A stretch of 64,000 nt of DNA from Amorphophallus konjac (taxonomy: Eukaryota > Streptophyta > Magnoliopsida > Alismatales > Araceae). Below, in pieces: positions 11,819 through 24,174 of this stretch (its first letter is position 1; every line of letters begins with the position of its first letter). The stretch lies in the NCBI GenBank assembly GCA_022559845.1, contig CM040117.1, positions 142,356,732 through 142,420,731 of the forward strand. Reading direction: 5' to 3'. Under the pieces are notes generated by a model, which was not told the origin of the DNA, did no database searches, and saw nothing but the letters and a program-made list of their open reading frames with translations. Position numbers and translations under genes: made by a program.

Positions 11819-13035
11819 GACCTTGTACATAACTATCCAAAAACAAAAAACAAAAAAAGGAGAAAAATAAGAAAAAAGAAAAACAATTATTTCTTGTACA
11901 AAAAAAGAATCAATGCCTGGTGACCATCATGTAGTCCAAAGTTATTGCATCAACCCTTCATGCTAGACAGGGACTATCAAGATGTTGTAAGTATAGGGTC
12001 TTGGTCTGCCAGAACCGTAGAGATCCCTATCCGGCCACGTCACCCTATGCTTATTAGAAGGAAAACAACATGCATGAACTCACGTATTTATACTAAATGG
12101 GTGGCATCACCAATGATAAGGCCTCACCCCGAAGGTCTCCAGAAAAGCTAGCACTCTTTTGTTCTTCTTCTCTTCAACCGAAGGAGACAGTCGGCGCCCT
12201 TAAAACGCAGAGCATCTGAGGACCGAAGCACAAGATCCTTAAGGCAAGAGTAGGACCCATCCCCTCGAGCCCGGGTCAGAGCACGAGAAGAGGGCAGTGT
12301 CTCTGCAGGCACAAAAAGGGGAATTCAAAAACAAAATGGCAACATTCCCTTTTCCCCATGAAAAAGAAAAAAGAAAGAAAAGGGAAAAATTATGTATGCA
12401 TATATATGTGACAAAGTCTCACGAAAAGCCTATTCATAACCGTGCCTGACTCCAGCAAACAAAACCCCTCCCAATCAAAAGTCAAAGTTTTCCACAGAAG
12501 GGGCATCTAACGTCATAATGCTCGGGGTGTGGTCCGAAATTGCCTAAAAGGGGAAAGTCGAGTAGGCCCTCAACCAGCTTGCCGGGTTAACGGCTTTGTC
12601 GGTCCTCTCAGGAGGTTTATCCCCTACATTCTTCCTTCTCCCATCAAAAGATGAAAGCTCAATGGAGGTCCTAAAGGGTTAACCCTATCAAGGTTGCAAC
12701 CTTGTTTATCAAAAATACATATATGGCTGTCCACTTCAAAGGCAGAAGCCATTGCTACGAAGGGGTCTCTATGTTTCTGGCTAGTCAACACCCCTATTTA
12801 CCATCCTTAACGCTTTCTCATGTTACCTCGGGCTTAGGTCAATGCAAGCGCATCACCTATGGGTGCGACGGCATCTGATTCCGGGTCAGCGTCGCGCGGT
12901 TGACTGTTAGGGTTCCAACGTGTTCCATTATATATTGTCTAAAGTTGTGAGAAAATAGACCCGGGTCGAGCAAATCATTTACCTCGAACGCTTTTTGGGT
13001 GTATCCCTCTGGTCGGAAGCAACTGGGAGCCCAAG
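11819..13035. other. Tat-1 post-pol non-coding region
   Basis: About 1.2 kb without a convincing gene. It contains A-rich runs directly after pol (11838-11910) and again near 12355-12390. The Sirevirus inserted at its right end; the original continuation is at 23326. Confidence 0.7.
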
Positions 13036-13040
13036 CTTGG
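13036..13040. repeat. Target-site duplication of the Sirevirus (left)
   Basis: cttgg directly left of the LTR start TGTTGG at 13041; the same five bases follow the outer end at 23320. Confidence 0.75.
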
Positions 13041-14062
13041 TGTTGGCCCATAATAGAAGGCGGACAAGAAGGGGGATTGAATTGTCCCCCAGTAGAGATG
13101 GCGGATTTTAAAAACTTTCTAAACTAAACATAGCGGAAATAAAATTAACTACGTTGATAAGCCCAAACTGAAGTGAGATTTAGGTTCACTCGATCTTTCC
13201 AATCTCGCACGGATTATCAATGCCTTGAACAATTAAATCTAAGGCAAACACGGATAGCGGATGAAGCAATGTGTAGAGGTGTAGTGAATAAAAACCTATC
13301 AAATGACCTATGAAAGGAGGTAGATGAAATGGACAATCACACAGGCAAGCCACATGCAACATGGATATTTTTAGGTGGTTTGGGACCACGACGGGCTCCC
13401 TACGTCCACCCCTCACCGAACCCCGGTGAGGCTTCACTACACGCTACCAAATGTAGTAACACGGGGACGAGCCCCAACACCACACACGCTGCTTCCACAG
13501 CAATGCATACACACAGGGCCGTGCCCCAAGCCGCTGCCACCGTAGGACACACACACGCAGTCGGGGAACACACCTCGGACGCAAAAACCATATGGAGACG
13601 CAGCTCCATCTACACTCACAAACTCGGGGAAACTTGCCCCGCAATAGATCCACACACTCGGAGACACAGCTCTGCCACACACAATAATATTCCAAGTTTG
13701 ACGAAATAAAAGGATATATAATGACCTCCCAAAATATTAATCTATGCTCAAGTAAAAGGATGGAAATGAGAGAAGAAGAAATCCCCCTCAATCTACAATG
13801 AAACCCGTAGATGAGATGGATGGGTGCGTTGGAAGTATTTATCCGCAGAGTGGAAGCCAGCGGAAATCGCAGGAGCTGCCCAGGTTGAATGTTCAGCAAT
13901 GGCGTTCAGGAATGGGATCAGATCGACAGTGAAAAGCTCACTGATGGCATCCTCCTGATCTTCCTCTTCTTTCTCCAAGTAGTTGCGTCGCCCTCCTCTT
14001 CTTTCCTGCAAAGAATAGCAAAACGTTCAGCCCAAGGGTTCAAGCATCGTATGAAAATCGCA

Positions 14063-14077
14063 GCCACTATATAGTGG
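14063..14077 (-). promoter_or_regulatory. TATA box of SIRE-1 LTR
   Basis: CCACTATATAGTGG is itself palindromic and lies about 170 bp downstream (minus strand) of the palindrome array. The other LTR has the same sequence near 20784-20798. Confidence 0.55.
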
Positions 14078-14245
14078 CATAATAGGATGTATAAATGACC
14101 ACATAGCCCATGGGAAAATCTCTTAGAATCACACCCAATCAAGGGTAGAAACCCTAGGGACAATATGGTAAAATACCAAGGCAAATGGATCACTAAAAGT
14201 GGGTTTCGAAACCAAACACGAAGACCCGTTCCGGATCCGCCTGAA

Positions 14246-14420
14246 CTGGTGTCGACACCTGGTGTCGACACCAATATTCAGGTGTTCTGTCCCTTTGAAG
14301 AAAAACAGACCTAGAACCTAGGTGTCGACACTTGGTGTCGACTCTTGGTGTAGGGTGTTCTGTTCAGCCAAAAATGAAGCCCAGGGAGCTGGATGTCGAC
14401 CCCAGGAGTCGACTCTAGTA
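14246..14420 (-). repeat. Palindrome array GGTGTCGACACC in SIRE-1 3' LTR
   Basis: Three clusters, at about 14246-14273, 14320-14352 and 14390-14420, each hold two GTCGAC cores with flanking GGT/ACC; the first is TGGTGTCGACACC followed at once by TGGTGTCGACACC. The tandem GTCGAC cores allow a longer hairpin. A similar pair (GGTCGATT...GGTCGACT) lies near 15903-15935. Repeated palindromes upstream of the TATA box have been reported for Sireviruses. Confidence 0.85.
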
Positions 14421-16112
14421 TAAGGAACATGTAAAACTGCCTAAAGGCAGTCCGGTGCAACCCAAAAACTCCACATACCATCCAACCAAATCAAGGGCCT
14501 TATAACCTCTATGAAAGCATGATTTATCCACATAAATGACATGTATTTGAGTGTTTTAAAAACACCATTCAAACATTATTTTGAAAGGAAATTTAGGAAT
14601 CAAAATAAGCATGATGCTACATGAACCTTTTAGAAAACTATGAATCAATCCCAAAAATCATACAGATGCATCACATCCAATTAAGCCTCATAAAGATTCC
14701 GCAAAGATGAGTTCTTACCATAACTTCCAAGATATGAGAACTTAAATGAACCTATACATTGATAGATACTCAAATTTATCAACACAAATGATAAGACCAA
14801 ATATCCTTCATTGTCTCATTAACTTATGTCTTCCACCTTGCATAAGGAACCTTTAAGATACATTCACATGTAACAAAATCGTTCAATTCATCCACAGCAC
14901 AAGATCTCATTTCAATTATAGATTCATGCATGGAAAGCCATTTCCAACTCAAGCAAATATACCTTGACCACTTGATATTGAATCAATTCACACAAGAATT
15001 TCATATGCAGTCCAAGCCAATTTCTACACAAGCTCACATATCAAATTAGTTGATCCATGGAAGGATCATTTCTAGTTCAGATCACGCAACCATATATGGA
15101 TAATGGATTACATGAGCTGTCCATAACAAGCCAAGCTTACACAATGCATTAAACACGAAACGAAATTGATTAAGTGTAAGGCATTTCCATTTAAGCTCAA
15201 GGATGGCCATTCATGTGACCAAACATCAGATTCATATTCATAAAAAGATATGCAATACTAATCAAATATCATGACTAAAAAGCAAGATCAACAAGCCTTG
15301 CATTTTACTAACTTTTGAGCAACATTCAGTTAGTTTGCATTAACAATCTTTTACCATGATCAACAAAAACTTCCAAGTCATTTTGAAACCTTAAACACCC
15401 ATGAAGAGAACACACAGAACACAAATGAGATCCACTGAAAAACTCTGTTTCTTTTCTTCATGGATGAAATACAATGACCCAATCATTTAAACAATATAAG
15501 AGTAAATCAACCCATATGACAATATTTCATCATGATCAAGCATGAACACATCGGATTCATTAAACTTGTATGAATTCAATGTTAAGTTCAGAAGTTTCAT
15601 GTTCAGTCCAAAAATAATTTAAACCAATGCAATCCAATGCATACCAATAATATGCATGAAGGCCTAGTCATGATTTCAGTAGTGAAAAAGATCATGTATG
15701 AAGTGCATTAGGAGAGAATCATGGTGAGGTCAATGAACATAAAGAAACATCTTTGAATTAGGGCGATGCATATGATGATTTCTAAATGTTAAGCATAATG
15801 AACAGAATATCAAAGGAAGGTTTGTGCATGTCCAACATTGGTCGATGCATATAAGACCAAGTCTAAGCATATGAAGGACATGTCAGAGCACATGAAGCAC
15901 AATGGTCGATTCCCTGAGTGGATGAGGTCGACTCTTCAAAGCACATATTGCATCTAAACAAATTATGCATCAACCATCCAAACCTACAAAACAAGATATT
16001 AACATTAAGCTCCAGAAGAATCAATAAGCATTTTCCACAATACTTACACACAATATATTGTTATCATCAAAACCATCACCAAGGACAAAGAGGGAGGGCA
16101 GCAAACCCAACA

Positions 16113-18388
16113 ATCTCCCCCTTTTTGATGATGACAATATATTGTGGTCGCCAAAGCTCTACCTCCCCCTTTGGCATTATCAAAAGGTGGGGTTAAGATG
16201 ACAAATGTGGAATTCCAACATGAATAATATAGAATGAATTACCAATGGCACACGAACCTAGCAATTTACCTACCATAAATGGAAGGTGTTTGAACTATGA
16301 TCATCAAGCAAGAAAGTGAAATTTGATGTGCAAAATGCAAAGTTTTTGAAATATGTGCAAATGCTCTTTTTTTGGATTGTATGCAAATGTGTGACTAAAT
16401 ATGCACCAAATGTATGACCAGGTTGAGTTATATGCAAATGTTTGACTTGAAAGCATATTATTCTCCCCCTATGTCATTAACAAAAACTGACTGACAACGA
16501 GGTTATTTAAGCAGATTTGTACATGCATGATCTAAAGATGCATCAATATGAAATGATGTATGGTATGAACAAAAAGGATTAAGCAATCAAGCACTCAAGC
16601 ATGCACAATAAAATTTATACTCAAGCAAGTCCTTTCGGGACAGGTGTAAGAATTATGCAAATGATTGTTGAACATGATGAACATGTGCAATACTAAGAAG
16701 GTCGTGCTTACATAAAGAAGGTACTGCATTAACTATGAAGGACGACTGATTTATAAAGAACATTCACACAATCAAACCCAAGGTGTATATGTGAAAGATT
16801 GAGCAATGAATTCCAAAGCAATATGGATAATCAGATTTTTTGAAGAACACTAAAAAAAACTTATCATCCATACACTTTCATACTCAATGCTTGAATATTG
16901 GTAGCTATGTATAACCCCCCCTTTTTTAATTACTATAAATAATGTGATTAACCTTTTGACACGAGTTGTACCCTTTGTCTTAGCAACACTTCCCAGTTAC
17001 TCAATTTTGTCACTTATATTAACTGTGGATTTTGTCACTTTTTAATGCGAGTTGTATCCTTTGTCTCAAGGACACTTCCCGGCTACTCGGTGGCGAATCA
17101 GACTTATTTTTAATAGTGGATTTGCTTCACTTTTTGACGCGAGTTTCCTCCTTTATTTCAGGTAAGATTCCCGGCTACTTGGATCCACGTTCCACTTATA
17201 CGGATTTTTGGCGGGGCAAATAACTTTTTCCTCACGAGACATGTGATTTCTATATAGAGATTCAATAGCTCTTGAAGTGTTGAGTAGAATAACTATAATC
17301 CTTATTAAGTTGAATCATTTATCTCAAAAAGTGCAATTTGTGTGAGTGGTTGTATAGAATGTAAAAGATGAATTAGTCTCATCACAGTAGTGTCTCCCCT
17401 TAAGTGTATGCACAGTTATGAGCAAAACCTCCCCCTTAATATATTCCATGTACAAAACATGTTCAGATCAATGCAATTTTGTCTAGCATGGTAAAATGTC
17501 ATAGAAGGGAATCAAGAAGTGGCTGTATCAAGTATACACATGCAATCAAGCAAGGACCTTTCAAAATTTTCAAGCAAATTAATTATCAGTACTTGGCTGA
17601 GAACGTAGGTCTGAAAACCACCATCAAGCATGGGGAAAGCTTCTAGTTGGACATAATCCAACCTTCCACTATCACCATTTGATATACTGAATAATCATGG
17701 CATTCAAGCACACAAGTATGAAGAGTATATGCAAATATATGCAGGTAAATGGAAAATGATTGAAATCTATTTCTATTTACAATTATGAAAAGATGTGTAT
17801 GATGTGTGCAATATGTATCATGCAACTAAGTGTGTGTTCTATGTATGCAAGAATGAACTATTATTTGCAAAATGTGAGTAAAAGTATGAAGGACTCTATA
17901 TGTGCAGTATTAAACAGTTAAAGGCTAAAATTATTCACAAGATGTGCATAGAGAAGTATTCAAGATAACTATTCATCAGACTCACAAGATCTCAACATTT
18001 TAAAAGATGCCAAAATCAGTGAAGCAGAATTGCAACTATTTAATTGCAAACACTTTCCTCCAAACATAATTTTTACCTTTGCAAATTTTTCAAGGAAAAC
18101 CTAAGCAAAATAAAGTTCAAATCTAAACCATTTTCTTTCTCGCCTTGAGAAACCTTTATTTATCAACATTCCTTGACCTCAAGGCACCCCAGCAAAATAG
18201 ACTTCTTATTTCGAAGTTTTGGGTACCCAAGCTATCTTGGGTCCCGAGGGGTTAGTGTTAACACGAACAGATAGAATCTTGTATCTCCTAGCAAACTAAT
18301 CATCATCAGTTCTCATTGTGGAACAACCATCCATAGAATGACCATTCTCACCATAATAAAAGCAATAAGAAAATTTTCTTTTCATGGA
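16113..18388. other. SIRE-1 internal non-coding region with several PPT-like tracts
   Basis: No gene. The polypurine tract (plus-strand complement ATCTCCCCCTTTTTGATGATG) starts at 16113 beside the LTR. Further CTCCCCCT-type tracts occur at 16161, 16461, 17391 and 17428. Multiple PPT-like tracts upstream of the 3' LTR are a known Sirevirus trait. The pol genes that should lie here are absent. Confidence 0.75.
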
Positions 18389-19697
18389 CTATTTATCATC
18401 ATTTTTCTTTGTGAAGCAGTTTTTAATAAGATGACCATGTAACCCATAATAGAAGCAATGAGTGTTAAATCTTTTCTTTATGGGTTTCTCATGGTTTTTA
18501 GAACCATGATCTATTTTCATTCTTGATTTCAAAGCCTCATTATCATCAAATTTCATTAAAAAGTAATCATACATATCATGGCCAAATTTGCCAAAGTAAA
18601 AGCATGAAGCATTCATTCTTTTCCTTGATGCATGATCATATTTAATAGATGAAAAATTTTCAAGCACACAAGAATAATTAACAATATTTTTGTGTTTTTG
18701 ATTTCCTTCATCACACATGGACAAAAACGCATTCAAACTCTTAATTTCATTTTTTAATGATAAAATGTGCAATTCACAATTAGCGATCTCTTCTTCACAC
18801 AGTACAAGTTTATCATTCAAAAGAGAATTGACATTCTTATAGCTAGCAACTTCTTGTTCAAGAACATGAAGATTTTCATGATCACCAACAACCACACTTT
18901 TTCCTTTTTCAAGGAATTTTAGCTCATCACACAATAATTTATTTTGATCTTTGAGATTTTCAATTTCTTCATTCCATTTTTCTTTCTCTTCATTCATGTT
19001 ACCCAACTTGTTGTATGCATCTTATTTTTCAATTTCTAAACATGTAATTTCTTCTTCAAATAGCATGACTTTAGCTTGCAAATTTTCATTCTCCTTTCTT
19101 AGATTTACAATAGTTTCTTCATTAGCATCATCCTGTCGGATTAAGACTTCATTCGCTATTTCAAGTTCGGAGCACTTAGCACATGGACAATTAACATGGG
19201 AAGACTCATCAAGTTTCTTTTTCAATTTTTTGTTTTCAGATTTTATTATTTTATAGTTGTCAAACAATTCAACAGAAGCATTCATCAACTCATCATAATT
19301 AAGCTCACCCTCTTCATCAGAGTCAGAATTTACCTTTGAACTCTCCTTGCTTTGACGGTCACTGTTGCATGCCACAAGGCATTCATCATTCCAACTCTCT
19401 TTTTGGGCTTCCTTTAGCCCATCCTAGATCTCCTTGGCTGACCTACAAGATGAAACAAAAGAAATTGATTAGTGTTCACATAGCCTTAAGAACACTCAAG
19501 ACAAACAAATTATCAAAATTCTTTTCTTTGTGCTCATCAGTCCACCTTGACTTATCTTTTGGTAGAACATGAGGACCGTGAGTAATTAACTTCATAAGCT
19601 TCGGATCAATACACGAAATCCAAACACATAATTTTCCAAGCCAAGATATATGATCAAAACCATCAAAGACATGAATTGAATCCGTACTAGCCATCAC
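18389..19697 (-). pseudogene. gag: Sirevirus gag fragment with coiled coils (decayed)
   Basis: Three minus-strand pieces follow one another: the gag start (19697-19476; MMASTDSIHVFDGFDHISW), an acidic piece with a coiled coil (19375-19022) and a second coiled coil (19006-18389) that ends in two zinc-knuckle relics (CFYFGKFGHDMYDYF, CFYYGLHGHLIKNCF). In both knuckles the second cysteine of the CX2CX4HX4C pattern is lost, and the first also lacks the last one. The central capsid-like part between the first and second pieces is missing. The long coiled-coil tail before the knuckles fits Sirevirus gag. Copia pol is absent downstream. Confidence 0.7.
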
Positions 19698-19747
19698 AAA
19701 TGATCTTTACTCCTAGACCACAAGGTCCGCTAAAAATCAGAGACTAC

Positions 19748-19759
19748 ACTCTGATACCA
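19748..19759 (-). promoter_or_regulatory. SIRE-1 primer-binding site (initiator Met tRNA)
   Basis: The complement actctgatacca differs by one base from the usual gctctgatacca (minus strand TGGTATCAGAGC). It lies two bases inside the LTR end at 19762. Confidence 0.8.
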
Positions 19760-19761
19760 AT

Positions 19762-22700
19762 TGTTGGCCCAGAATATATGGTGAACAAGAAGGGGGGTTG
19801 AATTGTCCCCTAGTCGAGATGGCGGATTTTAAAAACTTTCTACACTAAACACATCAGAAATAAAATTAACTACGTTGATAAGCCTAAACTGAAGTGAGAT
19901 TTAGGTTCACTCGATCTTTCCAATCTCACATGGATTATTAATGCCAAGAACAATTAAATATAAGGCTAACACGGATAGCGTATGAAGCGATGTGTAGAGG
20001 TGCAGTGAATAAAACCCTATCAAATGACCTATGAAAGGAGGTAGATGAAATGGACAATCACACAGGCAAGCCACATGCAACACAAAGATTTTTAGGTGGT
20101 TCGGGATCACGATGGGCTCACTTCGTCCACCCCTCACCGAACCCCGGTGAGGCTTCACTACACGCTGCAAAATGTAGCAACACGGGGATGAGCCCCAACA
20201 CCACACACGCTGCTTCTGCAGCAATGCATACACACGGGGCCTTGCCCTAAGCAGCTACCACCACAGCACACACACACGCAGTTGGGGAACACACCCCGGA
20301 TGCAAAAACCACATGGAGACGCAGCTCCGTCTACACTCACAAACTCGGGGAAACATGCCCCGCAATAGATCCACACACTCGGAGACACAGCTCCGCCACA
20401 CATAATAATATTCCAAGTTTGATGAAATAAAAGGATATACAATGACCTCCCAAAATATTAATCTATGCTCAAATAAAAGGATGGAAATGAGAGAAGAAGA
20501 AATCCCCCTCAATCTGCAATGAAACCCGTAGATGAGATGGATGGGTGTGTTGGAAGTATTTATCCGTAGAGTGGAAGCTAGCCGAAATCGCAGGAGCCGC
20601 CCTGGTGGAATGTTCAGCAATGGCGTTCAGGAATGGGATCAGATCGGCAGGGAAAAGCTCGCTGATGGCGTCCTCCTGATCTTCCTCTTCTTTCTCCAAG
20701 TAGTTGCGTCGCCCTCCTCTTCTTTCCTGCAAAGAATAGCAAAACGTTCAGCCCAAGGGTTCAAGCATCATATGAAAATCACAGCCACTATATAGTGGCA
20801 TAATAGGATGTATAAATGACCACATAGCCCATGGGAAAATCTCTTAGAATCACACCCAATCAAGGGTAGAAACCCTAGGGACAATATGGTAAAAGACCAA
20901 GGCAAATGGATCACTAAAAGTGGGTTTCGAAACCAAACACGAAGACCCGTTCCGGATCCGCCTGAACTGGTGTCGACACCTGGTGTCGACACCAATATTC
21001 AGGTGTTCTGTCCCTTTGAAGAAAAACAGACCTAGAACCTAGGTGTCGACACCTGGTGTCGACTCTTGGTGCAGGGTGTTCTGTTCAGCCAAAAATGAAG
21101 CCAATGGACCCGGATGTCGACGCCAGGAGTCGACTCTAGTATAAGGAACTTGTAAAAATGCCTAAATGCAGTCCGGTTCAACCCAAAAACTCCACATACC
21201 ATCCAACCAAATCAAGGGCCTTATAACCTCTATGAAAGCATGATTTATCCACATAAATGACATGTATTTGAGTGTTTTAAAAACACCCTTCAAACATGAT
21301 TTTGAAAGGAAATTTAGGAATCAAAATAAGCATGATGGTACATGAACCTTTTAGAAAACTATGAATCAATCCCAAAAATCATACAGATGCATCACATCCA
21401 ATTAAGCCTCATAAAGATTCCGCAAAGATGAGTTCTTACCATAACTTCCAAGATATGAGAACTTAAATGAACCTGTACATTGATAGATACTCAAATTTAT
21501 CAACACAATTGATATGACCAAATATCCTTCATTGTCTCATTAACTTATGTCTTCCAACCTGCATAAGGAACCTTTAAGATACATTCACATGTAACAGAAT
21601 CATTCAATTCATCCACAGCACAAGCTCTCATTTCAATTATAGATTCATGCATGGAAAGCCATTTCCAACTCAAGCAAATATACCTTGACCACTTGATATT
21701 GAATCAATTCACACAAGAATTTCATATGCAGTCCAAGCCAATTTCTACACAAGCTCACATATCTAATTAGTTGATCCGTGGAAGGATCATTTCTAGTTCA
21801 GATCACACAACCATATATGGATAATGGATTACATGAGATGTCCATAACAAGCCAAGCTTACACAATGCATTAAACATGAAACAAAATTGATTAAGTGTAA
21901 GGCATTTCCATTTAAGCTCAAGGATGGCCATTCATGTGACCAAACATTAGATTCATATTCATAGAAAGATATGCAATACTAATCAAATATCATGACTAAA
22001 AAGCAAGATCAACAAGCCATGCATTTTACTAACTTTTGAGCAACATTCAGTTAGTTTGCATTAACAATCTTTTACCATGATCAACAAAAACTTCCAAGTC
22101 ATTTTGAAACCTTAAACACTCATGAAGAGAACACACAGAACACAAATGAGATCCACTGAAAAACTATGTTTCCTTTCTTCATGGATCAAATACAATGACC
22201 CAATCATTTAAACAATATAAGAGCAAATCAACCCATATGACAATATTTCATCATGATCAAGCATGAACACATCAAATTCATTAAACCTGTATGAATTCAA
22301 GGTTTAGTTCATAAGTTTCATGTTCAGTCCAAAAACAATTTAAACCAATGCAATCCAATGCATATCTATAATATGCATGATTGCCTAGTCATGATTTCAG
22401 TAGTGAAAAAGATCATGTATGAAGTGCATTAAGAGAGAATCATGGTGAGGTCAATGCACATAAAGAAACATCATTGAATCAGGTCGATGCATATGATGAT
22501 TTCTAAATGTTAAGCATAATGAACAGAATATCAAAGGAAGGTTTGTGCATGTCCAACATAGGTCGATGCATATAAGGCCAAGTCTAAGCATATGAAGTGC
22601 AGATATGAGCACATGAAGCCCCAAGGTCGATTCCCTGAGTGGATGAGGTCGACTCTTCAAAGCACATATTGCATCTAAACAAATTATGCATCAGCCATCC

Positions 22701-22763
22701 AAACCTACAAAACAAGATATTAACATTAAGCTTGAGAAGAATCAATAAGCATTTTCACAATAC
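19762..22763 (-). repeat. SIRE-1 5' LTR (upstream tip replaced)
   Basis: It aligns with 13041-16043 end to end (3002 versus 3003 bp) with scattered substitutions, then stops abruptly after acaatac at 22763. The palindrome array recurs at about 20967-21141 with single changes (e.g. the second cluster is restored to GGTGTCGACACC). Nothing coding is seen. Confidence 0.85.
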
Positions 22764-22764
22764 G

Positions 22765-23320
22765 TGATACCAGTTTATAGGATCAAGCCCCTACCATTGC
22801 GCTAAAAGCTCAAGCTGGTAGCGAAGGCAAAATTGTATTTCCTTATGGCAGTGCAGAGCCCCACACTATCGTGTTGTGGGCAGACATGAGGGGCTTCGAA
22901 CATGGACCCCATAATCCATGCGGCGGGTTAGGCTGCCAAGCACCGATGGTCCACGTAGGTCCCATATCCCATGTGGTACACACCAAATCCCTAAGGGAGA
23001 CACTGGCATAAACCAACAATCTCCCCCCCAGCGGCACCTAGGGGATTTGAACCCACGACTTCTCTCTGATACCTGTTTATAGGATCAAGCCCCTACCATT
23101 GCGCTAAAAGCTCGAGCTGGTAGTGAAGGTAGAACCGTATTTCCTTATGGCAGTGCAGAGCCCCACACTATCGTGATGTGGGCAGACATGAGGGGCTTCG
23201 CACATGGACCCCATAATCCATGCGGCGGGTTGGGCTGCCAAGCACCGATGGTCCACGTGGGTCCCATGCCCCACGTGATACACACTAAATCCCTAAGGGA
23301 GACACTGGCATAAACCAACA
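22765..23320 (-). mobile_element. TRIM-like unit: two 254-bp direct repeats around 48 bp
   Basis: Repeats at 22765-23018 and 23067-23320 are exactly equal in length and, on the minus strand, run from TGTTGG to GGTATCA. The 48-bp middle (23019-23066) starts, next to the downstream repeat, with a polypyrimidine tract atctccccccc like the Sirevirus PPT complement, and the other side reads tctctgatacc, close to the initiator Met PBS. This is the layout of a terminal-repeat retrotransposon in miniature. The flanks do not match each other (atacg, cttgg). Alternatively it is a tandem duplication of a tRNA-derived SINE, because A-box-like (TAGCGCAATGG) and B-box-like (GGTTCAAATCC) sequences lie at tRNA-like spacing. 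Confidence 0.55.
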
Positions 23321-23325
23321 CTTGG
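23321..23325. repeat. Target-site duplication of the Sirevirus (right)
   Basis: cttgg after CCAACA at 23320, equal to 13036-13040. Confidence 0.7.
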
Positions 23326-24174
23326 CATGACAATATTGTCATCAGGATAAGACTTAACCGGCGGGACTATCATATGAGGAGTCTAGAGGCCCAAATCAAC
23401 TTAGATGTGTGCTCAGGATACCTGTGAGGTAATGTAGAAAACCCCCGTCTCCATACAGGTCAGGTGCCCCATGGGTGGTCACCAAGCGTTCACAAAAAAA
23501 AACATAAAAGAACAAAAAAAATCTGTATACTGAAAACCAACAAAAAAAATTCAAATATATATCTCCAAACAAAAAAAACAAAAAAATGCATAAAATCACA
23601 AAACGCCAAAAAAATGTATAAACGCCTAAAAAGCCAAAAATATGTCTTGCATCCGCATGTGCATTCGCATGACCATATTTCCCTTTCTGTTTACATTTGC
23701 TTGCTTGCATGCGCATATCACGTTTACTTTTCTTTGTCTCAATCTTGTTAATAAGATTTGGCCCTCTGACCCTGCATCAAGAAAGGTACTATCTACTGCC
23801 GGCAGGGGGCTAAAATCATACTACACTAACCTTTTTCCTTATTAGTGTGGTTGAAACAGGTGAAAAGGAAGATGATGTCAAAGCCAAACCAAGTCAAGTA
23901 CACCGAAGATAGCTCATTCCACTTCCAAAAATGGCCATTATATTCTAGCGATACAGCATTCTAGGGGCATACCCCTTGTGTACAAAAGGGGCAGCTGCTA
24001 CCCAACTACATCTCTCTCACTCTATCCCTCCTCCTAATCCACATCGGTGCGAGGTCGGCTCTGTCGAATATCAGCCTTGTCTTCATCTCTACTCCTCATG
24101 TCTCACAGCCTCGATGGCCATGAAGCCCTTAAACCCGATGCAGCTGGTTGGGTCGCTCCCTGCTCCGCAGGAGA
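23326..24174. other. Tat-1 spacer with A-rich tract
   Basis: No gene. An A-rich low-complexity tract with short tandem similarity (aaaaaaa runs) spans about 23490-23650. It corresponds in position to the T-rich minisatellite of Tat-2 (53465-53665), between the convergent 3' ends of pol and the antisense gene. Confidence 0.6.

Larger units (their letters stand above)
13041..16112 (-). repeat. SIRE-1 3' LTR
   Basis: 3072 bp, read on the minus strand from TGTTGGG at 16112 to CCAACA at 13041. It matches 19762-22763 closely along its length. It includes a palindrome array (14246-14420), a TATA box in CCACTATATAGTGG (about 14063-14077) and the copia-typical block around 13369-13440 (ACGTCCACCCCTCACC next to CCCGGTGAGGCTTCAC on the plus strand), which can fold through CTCACC/GGTGAG. 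No protein-coding content is convincing. Confidence 0.85.
13041..23320 (-). mobile_element. Non-autonomous Sirevirus-type Ty1/copia element (SIRE-1) with chimeric end
   Basis: The minus-strand element has LTRs of about 3.07 kb (13041-16112 and 19762-22763) and a 3.65-kb internal part (16113-19761) with PBS, a broken gag and a PPT but no protease, integrase, RT or RNase H. Size and content resemble a LARD. Ends are TGTTGG/CCAACA. Its upstream LTR lacks the last 69 bp that the other LTR has (16044-16112) and instead carries a TRIM-like unit (22765-23320). The pair of cttgg repeats encloses LTR, internal part and TRIM-like unit together. Confidence 0.8.

Noticed and set aside
11945..12151. Short plus-strand frame after Tat-1 pol
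   Set aside because: No similarity, no codon pattern, in the decayed post-pol spacer.
13400..13899. Several minus-strand frames of 70-150 codons in the SIRE LTR
   Set aside because: They overlap in different frames, occur in LTR sequence with promoter features and have no known domain; both LTRs have them only because they are copies.
23019..23066. tRNA gene
   Set aside because: B-box-like GGTTCAAATCC is present but no cloverleaf with acceptor stem can be drawn; the sequence is part of a repeat.
22765..23320. Cassandra-type TRIM with 5S rRNA
   Set aside because: No 5S rRNA internal promoter block (no AGTTAAGCGTGCTTGG-like sequence) was found in the repeats.
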